The position numbers and the translations under genes were made by a program. The notes under the pieces were generated by a model. It saw only the letters and a program-made list of their open reading frames with translations, did not search any database and was not told the origin of the DNA. Shown in pieces: positions 1 through 5,546 of a DNA stretch of 8,024 bases. Position 1 is the first letter of the stretch. Each line of letters starts with the position of its first letter. This DNA comes from Candidatus Bathyarchaeota archaeon (GTDB taxonomy: Archaea; Thermoproteota; Bathyarchaeia; RBG-16-48-13; GCA-020355125): NCBI GenBank assembly GCA_030670615.1, contig DAOVBJ010000035.1:1-8024 (forward strand), read 5' to 3'.

Positions 1-549
1 TATGTTGATACTCGCATTCAGGGCGTAGTCGATCCGGAGGTCACAGGTCACGTTTAAATTCATGAACGACATGGGCCAAACGAGGTCAGCGACATCGAGT
101 TCCGAGGTCACCGTCAACACGTTGTCTACCACGGTCTTTTCAAAAGCAAGGTCATACAGGCTAGAGGGGGCAAAGGCACCAACGTTTCCCAGTATAGACA
201 GGTGCAGTGTTACCAAGTTATCCCCAAGATCCTCGAAGACGACATTGATACGAGCCATGTCTGCGACGAATTCGAAGGCTATCGTGTCAACGCCGGTCTG
301 GTAGGGAACACTGCGTGACGCGTTAACGTCTACTCCGCGAAGAGGCAAAAAAGTGATGGCAACGATGATCGAAGCGCTCACTAAGAGGACGATCAGAACT
401 ATGGCAAGGGTGCTTCGGGGTCTTCTCGCTCCTCTCTCCAACCTACTCTGTTCCATCTTAGTCGAGGATTTACGGATAGGAGTCCCACATGTCGGACAAA
501 AGGCTACGTCCTCATCTACTTTGGCTCCACACTTTGAACAATAGGACAT
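1..549 (-). CDS. Zinc-ribbon, single-TM membrane-anchored protein (N-terminal part)
   Basis: This gene is open from ATG at 549 to the window edge, giving 183 codons without a stop; the C-terminus is missing. Residues 4-21 form a zinc ribbon with two CxxC pairs, C4-SK-C7 and C18-PT-C21, the latter followed by G22. A basic linker (about 26-45, rich in R/K) leads to one hydrophobic segment at about 47-68 (LAIVLIVLLVSASIIVAITF), and then a polar, beta-rich domain. By the positive-inside rule the ribbon should be cytoplasmic and the rest extracytoplasmic. The start is supported by TAGGTG at 560-555 on the minus strand and by a TATA box at 581-590. The architecture matches the common archaeal class of N-terminal zinc ribbon plus TM plus outside domain. 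I do not recognise the outer domain, and no function can be assigned. Confidence 0.8.
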   Translation of the reverse strand, partial: MSYCSKCGAKVDEDVAFCPTCGTPIRKSSTKMEQSRLERGARRPRSTLAIVLIVLLVSASIIVAITFLPLRGVDVNASRSVPYQTGVDTIAFEFVADMARINVVFEDLGDNLVTLHLSILGNVGAFAPSSLYDLAFEKTVVDNVLTVTSELDVADLVWPMSFMNLNVTCDLRIDYALNASINI

Positions 550-580
550 GTTTTCACCTATCAACATAGTGTAGTGTCAG

Positions 581-590
581 GGTATAAAAG
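581..590 (-). promoter_or_regulatory. TATA box for the zinc-ribbon gene
   Basis: On the minus strand this reads CTTTTATACC. It is centred about 36 nt before the ATG at 549, which places transcription start near 560, just ahead of the TAGGTG ribosome-binding site. A TAGCTAGCT element lies immediately upstream. Confidence 0.55.
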
Positions 591-594
591 CGAT

Positions 595-603
595 TAGCTA
601 GCT
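595..603. repeat. TAGCTAGCT element, copy 1
   Basis: Perfect AGCTAGCT octamer preceded by T and followed by C. It lies between the 3' end of the LLM gene and the TATA box of the zinc-ribbon gene, both transcribed leftward. It is the most isolated copy, about 2.4 kb from the next. Confidence 0.7.
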
Positions 604-658
604 CATTTAAGGCTCAAAGATAAAGACGTTTTCTTTCGTGTCGTCAACCCAAGTCAAC

Positions 659-730
659 AAGCAAGCTTTCTGCACATCAAAGCTATTGAGGCAACCTTCA
701 CGGTGGAGTGGGGAAGTCGCTAGCTTGCTT
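659..730. repeat. 9-bp inverted repeat downstream of the LLM gene
   Basis: AAGCAAGCT at 659-667 and its exact reverse complement AGCTTGCTT at 722-730 bracket 54 nt just after the stop of the 742-1665 gene. In the leftward mRNA this could form a long-range 3'-UTR stem. No T-tract follows it directly, so it is not an obvious terminator. Confidence 0.35.
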
Positions 731-741
731 CAGAAGCGGTC

Positions 742-1665
742 TCACGTGATCTGTTGTATGACTTTTTCCGCGAAGAGTTTCGCTCCATCTTTCCTTGGCT
801 GGTCGAGGAATCGGAGGAGGAAGTGTTCGACGCCTAGGTCGATGTAGCTAGTAACCTGATCCAACACCTGCTCCGGTGTACCAGCGAAATGGGCTCGTCG
901 TCCCCGCGACGAAATCCTTTTAACTTCCTCCTCAGTCTCAGCGATGGCCACAAAGCCCTCCAAAGTCGTCTTAATCGAGTCGAAGTCGCGCCCAACCTTG
1001 GAGCAGTGATCACGAAGCACATCCATCTTATGTTTGACCATTTCGGGGGTGGTGGCGTGGGTATTCCACCAATCGGCGTATCGGGCGACCACCCGCAGCA
1101 TCAGCTGTTCCCCACTGCCGCCAATCATTATCGGGGGACGGGGATCAGGTCTTGGATAGCACCTAGCCCCTCGGACATTGAAGTATCGTCCCTTGAAGTG
1201 TACCTCATCTTCTGTCCACATCCGCTTAATGATCTGAACTGCCTCCGCTAACTGCCCAATCCTCTGAGGAGCACTTGGAAAGTCGTAGCCATACCCCTTA
1301 TACTCTACTTCACTCCAGCCTGCGCCTATGCCCAAGACGAGTCTTCCGTCTGTGAGGGCATTGAAGGTGGCGGCCATCTTGGCCAGAAGAGTGGGATTGC
1401 GGAACGAGTTACATAGAACGGCGCTTCCAATGGTGAGGTCTTTAAATATTCCAGCCAGATAGGTCATCATGGTCCAGCATTCCAAGGCATCGGCGTCTCC
1501 TCCCGGGCCTTTCACCCATGGCATGAGGTGGTCGGAAACCCAAATCGTTTTATAGGTGTCTTGAGCGTCGTGGATGTATTGCAGTATTTGGCTGACGAAG
1601 ATACTTCCCCGGACGCCCTCCTCGGAGAGTGTTGGCACCTTTATACCGAACTCAAATTCTTTCAC
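742..1665 (-). CDS. Luciferase-like (LLM class) flavin/F420-dependent oxidoreductase
   Basis: This is a 307-aa protein with the single TIM-barrel look of the bacterial-luciferase superfamily. Family landmarks are IWVSDHLMPW (41-50), a core of SFRNPTLLAKMAATFNALTDGR (87-108) leading into LVLGIGAGWSEVEYKGYG (109-126), PPIMIGGSGE (177-186) and ARYADWWN (194-201). The length is normal for the family. Archaeal members mostly use F420 (methylenetetrahydromethanopterin reductase and F420-dependent dehydrogenase relatives), while others use FMN; the substrate cannot be told from sequence. The start is GTG at 1665. A TAG at 1701-1699 closes the frame upstream, there is no in-frame ATG between, and the SD is weak. 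The gene is not in an operon: it is followed after 190 nt by the same-strand zinc-ribbon gene, which has its own promoter. A TATA-like GTTTATGTAA lies near 1730-1739 on the minus strand, giving a leader of about 45 nt. Confidence 0.88.
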   Translation of the reverse strand: MKEFEFGIKVPTLSEEGVRGSIFVSQILQYIHDAQDTYKTIWVSDHLMPWVKGPGGDADALECWTMMTYLAGIFKDLTIGSAVLCNSFRNPTLLAKMAATFNALTDGRLVLGIGAGWSEVEYKGYGYDFPSAPQRIGQLAEAVQIIKRMWTEDEVHFKGRYFNVRGARCYPRPDPRPPIMIGGSGEQLMLRVVARYADWWNTHATTPEMVKHKMDVLRDHCSKVGRDFDSIKTTLEGFVAIAETEEEVKRISSRGRRAHFAGTPEQVLDQVTSYIDLGVEHFLLRFLDQPRKDGAKLFAEKVIQQIT

Positions 1666-2038
1666 GAGTCTATTCCCATCCCATTCAATTCGCGTTCTCT
1701 AATGAATAGAGTTCTCAAGGAGAGATTACATAAACGTTTTCTCTGAACCTATCCTTCTCGAAAGAGGAGTCTATTCACTTACACGTTCTGAACAACGAAT
1801 AACATGTAATCGAATTGAAGACCGACTTGAGACCTGCGTTGAACATGACGACTACGAGGGATTAACTACGAAGTACGACCAAGAGAGAAGTCGTCGCGAG
1901 ATAGACGGTGGCTAAAGTTATCGTGGATAAGACTATGGACGACACGAGCTTAAACCCCCTCTCATTGTACTCTTTATTGTCTGGTGCTGCTACGGTGTAA
2001 GCGTGTTTATTTAAAAGGGAATCCACACAGCGGTCTCA

Positions 2039-2080
2039 CAAAACTTGTTTATCAAATAAGTTTTGCTTATGAAATAAGTT
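2039..2080. repeat. Tandem TTATSAAATAAGTT repeat forming a hairpin
   Basis: TTATCAAATAAGTT (2049-2062) and TTATGAAATAAGTT (2067-2080) are near-identical 14-mers 18 bp apart. Bases 2039-2050 can also pair with 2054-2065, a 12-bp stem with one G-U pair and the 3-nt loop ATC. CTTAT-GAA-ATAAG at 2066-2078 is a second, competing stem. This could be an operator with two half-sites or part of a structured RNA. It lies about 130 bp ahead of the hisF TATA box. Confidence 0.55.
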
Positions 2081-2146
2081 ACATCCGTCTATAAACGCGT
2101 GTACTGCTAATTCTTATGCAAGAACGAGAGGATGAGATCCCATTGA

Positions 2147-2186
2147 CCGTCTCAGAGAAGGCTTTCGCTTGAGGCTCTGAGTTCGG
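2147..2186. other. Stable hairpin upstream of the hisF promoter
   Basis: CCG (2147-2149) plus CTCAGAG (2151-2157) pair with CTCTGAG (2175-2181) plus CGG (2184-2186). The stem has 10 bp interrupted by a small internal loop. AAG/CTT may extend it inward. It ends 25 bp before the hisF TATA box, so it would not be in the hisF mRNA if that promoter is used. It could be the 3' end of a small upstream RNA. Confidence 0.4.
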
Positions 2187-2210
2187 ATGCGTTGACGCGG
2201 AGGCCAAAGG

Positions 2211-2219
2211 TAAATATAT
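2211..2219 (+). promoter_or_regulatory. TATA box for hisF
   Basis: TAAATATAT is preceded by the purine-rich CCAAAGG, a plausible BRE. Transcription start is expected near 2240, leaving a short leader that contains GGAGAG (2242-2247) as SD, 8 nt before the ATG at 2256. Confidence 0.6.
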
Positions 2220-2255
2220 CCCTATTGAAACTACTTTTGCTGGAGAGACCTCGAA

Positions 2256-3020
2256 ATGAATATCATAAAGATAATGCCTTGCCTCGACATGAAGGGGGGG
2301 CGCGTGGTCAAGGGCGTCCAGTTCGTCGATCTGCGAGACGCGGGAGACCCCGTGGTGAACGCCCAGTTCTATGAGGAGGAAGGCGCTGACGAATTGGCGA
2401 TCCTCGATATCGCTGCGACCGTTGAAGGGAGGAAGACGCGACAGGAGTGGGTGAAGGACGTCCTCAGAGTAATAAGCATACCTCTCACGGTCGGTGGGGG
2501 GATTTCGAGTTTAGATGACATGGTGGAGCTCTTCAACCTAGGTGTGAGCAAGGTCTCCGTTAACACGGCTGCCGTGAAGCGGCCAAGACTTGTGCAGGAG
2601 GCCTCAGAGCGTTTTGGGAAGGAGAAGATTGTTGTCGCGATTGATGGACGCCGGAACGAGCAGATGACTTCAGGCTTCGAAGTCGTCGTCCGTGGCGGAA
2701 GCACCGGGACGGGTGTTGACGCTGTGGCGTGGGCGAAGAAGTGCGAAGCTCTCGGCGCTGGTGAACTGCTTCCCACCAGCATTAACCGAGATGGAACCGA
2801 AGAGGGATACGATGTGGAGTTCACGAGAGCCATTTCTAACGCTGTCTCCCTTCCCGTCATAGCCTCGGGGGGTGCAGGAACGTTGGAGCACCTATACGAG
2901 GGCGCTGTCTTGGGAGGTGCTTCTACCCTCCTCGCAGCTTCGATTTTTCACTTCCGCAAGATATCCATACGGAAGGCGAAGGAATACCTGCGAAGCAAGG
3001 GGTTACAGGTAAACCTCTGA
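2256..3020 (+). CDS. hisF: Imidazole glycerol phosphate synthase cyclase subunit
   Basis: HisF receives ammonia from the glutaminase HisH and converts PRFAR to imidazole glycerol phosphate plus AICAR, linking histidine and purine synthesis in the cytoplasm. The 254-aa length is standard. The two catalytic aspartates are present at the usual positions: D11 in PCLDMKGGRVVKG and D130 in VVAIDGRR. Also intact are GDPVVNAQFYEEEGADEL (30-47), the phosphate loops LTVGGGI (77-83) and VIASGGAG (201-208), VSVNTAAV, and RDGTEEGYD (178-186). Residue 173 is Pro in LLPTS, where Leu is usual, and residue 177 is Asn where many relatives have Asp; Asn is also seen there in E. coli HisF. The ATG at 2256 has an SD and promoter. 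No other his gene is in the window, so HisH and the rest must be encoded elsewhere. The gene is convergent with the ferredoxin gene. Confidence 0.97.
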   Translation: MNIIKIMPCLDMKGGRVVKGVQFVDLRDAGDPVVNAQFYEEEGADELAILDIAATVEGRKTRQEWVKDVLRVISIPLTVGGGISSLDDMVELFNLGVSKVSVNTAAVKRPRLVQEASERFGKEKIVVAIDGRRNEQMTSGFEVVVRGGSTGTGVDAVAWAKKCEALGAGELLPTSINRDGTEEGYDVEFTRAISNAVSLPVIASGGAGTLEHLYEGAVLGGASTLLAASIFHFRKISIRKAKEYLRSKGLQVNL

Positions 3021-3029
3021 GAGATGGTC

Positions 3030-3060
3030 GCTCATTAGCTAGCTTGGAACGCAAATGAGC
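3030..3060 (+). terminator. Hairpin after hisF enclosing a TAGCTAGCT element
   Basis: GCTCATT (3030-3036) and AATGAGC (3054-3060) form a 7-bp inverted repeat starting 10 bp after the hisF stop. The loop holds most of the TAGCTAGCT copy at 3036-3044. On the plus strand it is followed by A-rich rather than T-rich sequence, so it is better read as a 3'-end structure than as a classic terminator. Confidence 0.4.
3036..3044. repeat. TAGCTAGCT element, copy 2
   Basis: Perfect octamer preceded by T and followed by T, between the convergent 3' ends of hisF and the ferredoxin gene, inside the loop of the inverted repeat at 3030-3060. Confidence 0.7.
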
Positions 3061-3065
3061 TGGTT

Positions 3066-3071
3066 AAAAAA
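3066..3071 (-). terminator. T-tract terminator of the ferredoxin gene
   Basis: Six consecutive T on the minus strand, about 25 nt beyond the ferredoxin stop. Archaeal RNA polymerase commonly terminates at such tracts. Confidence 0.45.
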
Positions 3072-3096
3072 GTATGGGGGCTCTGTTATGGCAGTT

Positions 3097-3342
3097 TTAA
3101 GCGGTTTCCTCAAGGGTTATTGCCTGAGCGGGGCAGGCCTCAGCAGCTTGCTCAACGCAGTCTTGAAGATCCGCTGGAATCAGTCCAACCGATACTTCAG
3201 CGGATAGTTCCTCACTGTAAGCGTCTACCACTCTGCTCATTCCATTATCGTCCCCAAGAACGAAAACTTGAGGACACAGGTTGGGTGCAATCCCGCATCC
3301 AATGCATTGGACTCGATCGACAGTGACTTTATACTTCGTCAT
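3097..3342 (-). CDS. Small single-cluster ferredoxin with an altered cysteine motif
   Basis: This 81-aa protein resembles mono-cluster archaeal ferredoxins, soluble one-electron carriers. The N-terminal motif is C13-IG-C16-GI-A19-PNL-C23-P, followed by QVFVLGDDNG; distal cysteines are C62 and C70 (in EACPAQAI). In the usual CxxCxxCxxxCP layout residue 19 would be the third cluster cysteine; here it is Ala. In the D. gigas/Pyrococcus type the cluster ligands are the first three motif cysteines plus the distal CP cysteine, and the other two form a disulfide. This copy therefore keeps C13, C16 and C70 as likely ligands, which suggests a [3Fe-4S] cluster or a recruited fourth ligand such as C23. 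The ATG at 3342 was chosen because GAGAGG lies 6 nt upstream; the frame stays open to 3480, but those 46 codons do not look like ferredoxin. The redox partner is unknown. Confidence 0.88.
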   Translation of the reverse strand: MTKYKVTVDRVQCIGCGIAPNLCPQVFVLGDDNGMSRVVDAYSEELSAEVSVGLIPADLQDCVEQAAEACPAQAITLEETA

Positions 3343-3382
3343 TTTCATCCTCTCATTCTCATAGTTAATGAGGGAATTAATC

Positions 3383-3396
3383 TTCTTTAAGGTTTC
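3383..3396 (-). promoter_or_regulatory. BRE/TATA-like promoter of the ferredoxin gene
   Basis: The minus strand reads GAAACC-TTAAAGAA, a BRE-like then TATA-like block centred about 45 nt before the ATG at 3342. The predicted leader is about 20 nt and includes the GAGAGG SD. Its position supports the short start over the 3480 start. A degenerate TAGCTAGTT (3411-3419) lies upstream. Confidence 0.4.
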
Positions 3397-3661
3397 GTCC
3401 CTCAAGACCCTAGCTAGTTTAGGATGGTTCACATCTGGGCTCCTTAATACAACAAAGGTTGTGTTCGACGGGATCGACATGTTTACATAGGAACCAGATC
3501 ATCTCCGCTCTGAATACCACCCGAACCATGGCTTACCAGAACGTTTTTGAGGGGTGAAATCATTCAAGGTGACGGTAAATGGGTGAAACGGAGTCGAGAC
3601 CAACAGAACAATCGAGTTTGCGTTGTTAAGGTGGTTATGGAAAGTGCCAGTGGATTTCACT

Positions 3662-4009
3662 ATGAAGCAGGTCATTGTGGTTCGAAAGGATCTGCATATG
3701 GACGTGGGTAAGTTAGTCAGTCAAGCATGTCATGCCTGTCTGGGAGCCTCTGAAGAGGCGAAGAAACGGGATTTAAAGGTGTGGAAGATGTGGCGTCGAG
3801 AAGGGGCGAAGAAGGTGGTTGTGAAGGTCGATTCTGTCGAGGAACTCTTAGCCTTGGATAAGAGGGTGGGAAGGCTACACCTACCGAAAGCGTTAATTGT
3901 CGACAGAGGCTTGACGCAGATTCCCCCGAACACGCCAACTGCCTTAGGCATCGGACCGGGAAAGTCATCGATCATAGATGCGGTTACTGGTGAGCTAAAA
4001 CTTCTTTAG
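3662..4009 (+). CDS. pth2: Peptidyl-tRNA hydrolase, archaeal/eukaryotic Pth2 type
   Basis: Pth2 cleaves the ester bond of peptidyl-tRNAs released from stalled ribosomes, freeing tRNA in the cytoplasm. At 115 aa it covers one complete Pth2 domain. It opens with MKQVIVVRKDLHMDVGKLVS (1-20), carrying the conserved Lys, followed by QACHACLGA. The family signature is at 79-111: IVDRGLTQIPPNTPTALGIG, then a short linker, then IIDAVTGELKLL at the C-terminus. The central basic stretch (KVWKMWRREGAKKVVVKV) fits a tRNA-binding surface. The ATG at 3662 aligns with the normal N-terminus. The frame extends upstream to a TTG at 3623 and includes a GTG at 3650, but those residues (LRWLWKVPVDFT) are not family-like. 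The SD is weak. The gene is convergent with alba. Confidence 0.95.
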   Translation: MKQVIVVRKDLHMDVGKLVSQACHACLGASEEAKKRDLKVWKMWRREGAKKVVVKVDSVEELLALDKRVGRLHLPKALIVDRGLTQIPPNTPTALGIGPGKSSIIDAVTGELKLL

Positions 4010-4024
4010 GAAAGAGACCTAATT

Positions 4025-4047
4025 AAAAAAAATAATAAGTAAAAAAA
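4025..4047 (-). terminator. Double T-tract terminator of alba
   Basis: Minus-strand runs of 7 T (4047-4041) and 8 T (4032-4025) lie 40-60 nt past the alba stop. They also sit in the short convergent gap after pth2, where they read as A-tracts. Confidence 0.6.
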
Positions 4048-4086
4048 GGGAACGGCTTTCTCCTTAATTTTCTACAAACAAAGCTC

Positions 4087-4377
4087 TTAAGGAGTTGGTT
4101 TGACTTTGAGTGTTATCTCGATGGTTGACACCGATCTTTTGCGTCCGTCCTGTTCGGTGAGTTCTTCCGTTCCGATGTTGATTTTGTCTATCTGTAGTTT
4201 TTGCATGAATCGCCGTCTTGTTACTTCAGCCACGTCAACGGCTGTCGTTATGGCTCGCCCCCGAGCCTTCAACACAACCTCCTTGGCGTCAGGTGTGTTC
4301 ATGTAGGATATGACGGCTAGGACGTAGGCCATTACAGGTTTTCTTCCAATATAGACAACATTTTGGTCTTCAGACAT
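4087..4377 (-). CDS. alba: Alba family DNA/RNA-binding chromatin protein
   Basis: Alba is a small dimeric protein that coats archaeal DNA and also binds RNA. This 96-aa protein shows the whole fold: VVYIGRKPVMAYVLAV (7-22), then EVVLKARGRAITTAVDVAEV (33-52), TRRRF, KINIGTEEL (65-73) and DGRKRSVSTIEITLKVK (77-93). The Lys pair near the DNA interface of Sulfolobus Alba (K16-K17) is here R12-K13, so the lysine corresponding to the regulated, acetylated K16 is Arg. The ATG at 4377 was chosen because GGAGG lies 8 nt upstream; the frame stays open to 4419, but the extra 14 residues would overlap the promoter and SD. It lies 94 nt downstream of MTAP on the same strand but has its own promoter at 4421-4435, so it is probably monocistronic. 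Confidence 0.95.
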   Translation of the reverse strand: MSEDQNVVYIGRKPVMAYVLAVISYMNTPDAKEVVLKARGRAITTAVDVAEVTRRRFMQKLQIDKINIGTEELTEQDGRKRSVSTIEITLKVKPTP

Positions 4378-4420
4378 GATCAGTCCTCCTTTTTGAGTTC
4401 GCTGGTATATGTGCTTCACT

Positions 4421-4435
4421 AATAAAAGTTTTATT
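4421..4435 (-). promoter_or_regulatory. Palindromic TATA region of alba
   Basis: AATAAAA-G-TTTTATT is a 7-1-7 perfect palindrome centred 51 nt before the alba ATG. As a TATA box it predicts a start near 4402 and a 25-nt leader containing GGAGG. Confidence 0.55.
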
Positions 4436-4439
4436 GCTT

Positions 4440-4460
4440 AAAACGTTTTTCACTGAGTGA
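4440..4460. repeat. Two abutting palindromes between MTAP and alba
   Basis: AAAACGTTTT (4440-4449) is a perfect 10-bp palindrome directly followed by TCACT-G-AGTGA (4450-4460). Together with 4421-4435 this makes three palindromes in 40 bp. They may be operator sites for alba, or the last may be the MTAP 3' hairpin. Confidence 0.5.
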
Positions 4461-4462
4461 GT

Positions 4463-4468
4463 AAAAAA
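4463..4468 (-). terminator. T-tract terminator of MTAP
   Basis: Six T on the minus strand, 3 nt after the MTAP stop and followed by the small hairpin TCACTGAGTGA. This supports separate transcription of MTAP and alba. Confidence 0.5.
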
Positions 4469-4471
4469 GGA

Positions 4472-5263
4472 TTATATGGCCTCCTTTAAGGCAGCTTCGC
4501 ATGGGCAGCTCCTCTTTTTCGGGATTTTTGGAAGGGTCTCCATGATCAGCTTCCGAAAGTTCGTTGCATTCCTCCCCATCGTCTGATAGACTTCCCGAGC
4601 GGTCACGGGTTTGTCGGCCCAAACATCGTAGTCGGTGACCATGGCTACGGACGCGTAGCACATCCCCATCTCTCGGGCGAGAACTACCTCGGGAAGCAGG
4701 GTCATACCGATGACGTCGACGCCCCACCTGCGGAAGAGTTTGGACTCCGCTCGCGTCGAGAAGCGGGGGCCTTGAATGCAGATGTAGGTTCCTTTCTCGT
4801 GGGTCGGTAGTCCCATCGCCTTGGTCGACGCGATGAAGGTCTCCCGGAGTTCTGGGCAGAAGGGATCCGCGGTGGATATGTGGCAAACCTGTCCTCCATC
4901 GTAGAAGGTGTCGCCCCTATTCTTCGTTCGATCAATGAATTGATCCAGTATCACGAACTCTGATGGTTTGTAATCTTCCCGTAAACTTCCGACAGCCGAG
5001 GCAGCGATGACGCGTTCAACCCCAAGCTCCTTCAAGGCCCATATATTCGCTCGAAAGGGAATATTATGTGGGGGGATTTGGTGGTTTTTACCGTGGCGTG
5101 GGAGGAAGGCGATTTTTTTCTCAGCATAGTATCCAACGGATATGAGGTCAGAGGGTTTACCGTATGGAGTGTAAACTTTGGTCTCCTCCACGTCTTCAAT
5201 GATCTCTTGTTCATAAACGCCGGTTCCACCGATTATTCCAATCTCAACATCTGAGTCAACCAA
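4472..5263 (-). CDS. mtnP: S-methyl-5'-thioadenosine phosphorylase
   Basis: The enzyme phosphorolyses methylthioadenosine, a by-product of polyamine synthesis, to adenine and methylthioribose 1-phosphate. The 263-aa protein has the trimeric MTAP/PNP layout: GIIGGTGVY (9-17), LPRHGKNHQIPPHNIPFRAN (54-73), SAVGSLRED (89-97), DQFIDRTKNRGDTFYDG (107-123), ADPFCPELR (132-140), GPRFSTRAES (165-174) and GMTLLPEVVLAREM (186-199). TDYDVW (210-215) has Asp where guanine/hypoxanthine-specific PNPs have Asn, supporting 6-aminopurine specificity. C253-P-C255 near the C-terminus matches the stabilising CxC disulfide of hyperthermophilic archaeal MTAP enzymes. The start is TTG at 5263, with AAGGAG 9 nt upstream and a TGA shortly before; no in-frame ATG is nearby. 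A TATA-like GATTATTTAC lies near 5302-5311 on the minus strand. Confidence 0.94.
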   Translation of the reverse strand: MVDSDVEIGIIGGTGVYEQEIIEDVEETKVYTPYGKPSDLISVGYYAEKKIAFLPRHGKNHQIPPHNIPFRANIWALKELGVERVIAASAVGSLREDYKPSEFVILDQFIDRTKNRGDTFYDGGQVCHISTADPFCPELRETFIASTKAMGLPTHEKGTYICIQGPRFSTRAESKLFRRWGVDVIGMTLLPEVVLAREMGMCYASVAMVTDYDVWADKPVTAREVYQTMGRNATNFRKLIMETLPKIPKKRSCPCEAALKEAI

Positions 5264-5444
5264 TTCACGCAGCTCCTTTCAGCTTATTCATAGAGAATGC
5301 ATGTAAATAATCGTTTGGTTCAAGACGATGAAGCATTGACGTATTATTTGGATATCTTTACCCGCAGTTTTCCCTCTCATCATCTATTCTACATAAAGGA
5401 GTCCATGTGATTAGACTGACCTCTCTTTCCATTATAAGAGTAAG

Positions 5445-5451
5445 AAAAAAA
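5445..5451 (-). terminator. T-tract, possible terminator of the VOC gene
   Basis: Seven T on the minus strand about 95 nt past the VOC stop. The rest of 5281-5546 holds no gene I can support. Confidence 0.35.
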
Positions 5452-5546
5452 CAATAGAAGAAAGCAGATTTGCTCAACTTCAAACACGCACTTCGTTAAA
5501 AATCATCCTAGTCTGCCAATTCTCGGAAATAGATAGTTGGAATGGA

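Larger units (their letters stand above)
1666..2210. other. Long intergenic region between the LLM gene and hisF
   Basis: No convincing protein gene is visible on either strand. The region holds several small structures. CTTCTC-GAAA-GAGGAG at 1754-1769 is a 6-bp hairpin with a GNRA loop. GAGTCTATTC occurs as a direct repeat at 1666-1675 and 1767-1776. GACGACT (1847-1853) pairs with AGTCGTC (1889-1895). Further right are the repeat/hairpin block at 2039-2080 and the hairpin at 2147-2186. A TATA-like stretch, TTTATTTAAAAG, near 2006-2017 could drive a small rightward RNA across the last two structures. Confidence 0.5.

Noticed and set aside
62..544. Two plus-strand frames (62-304 and 353-544)
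   Set aside because: Both are antisense to the zinc-ribbon/TM gene, which has CxxC pairs, a TM segment, an SD and a promoter.
889..1251. 120-aa open frame on the plus strand
   Set aside because: Antisense to the LLM oxidoreductase core motifs; no recognisable domain.
2369..2860. 163-aa open frame on the minus strand
   Set aside because: It lies wholly antisense to hisF, whose catalytic residues and length are intact. Its sequence (Ser/Thr/Pro/Arg-rich) is typical of a shadow frame.
3343..3480. 46-residue N-terminal extension of the ferredoxin
   Set aside because: An SD and a promoter fit the start at 3342, and the extension would run through that promoter.
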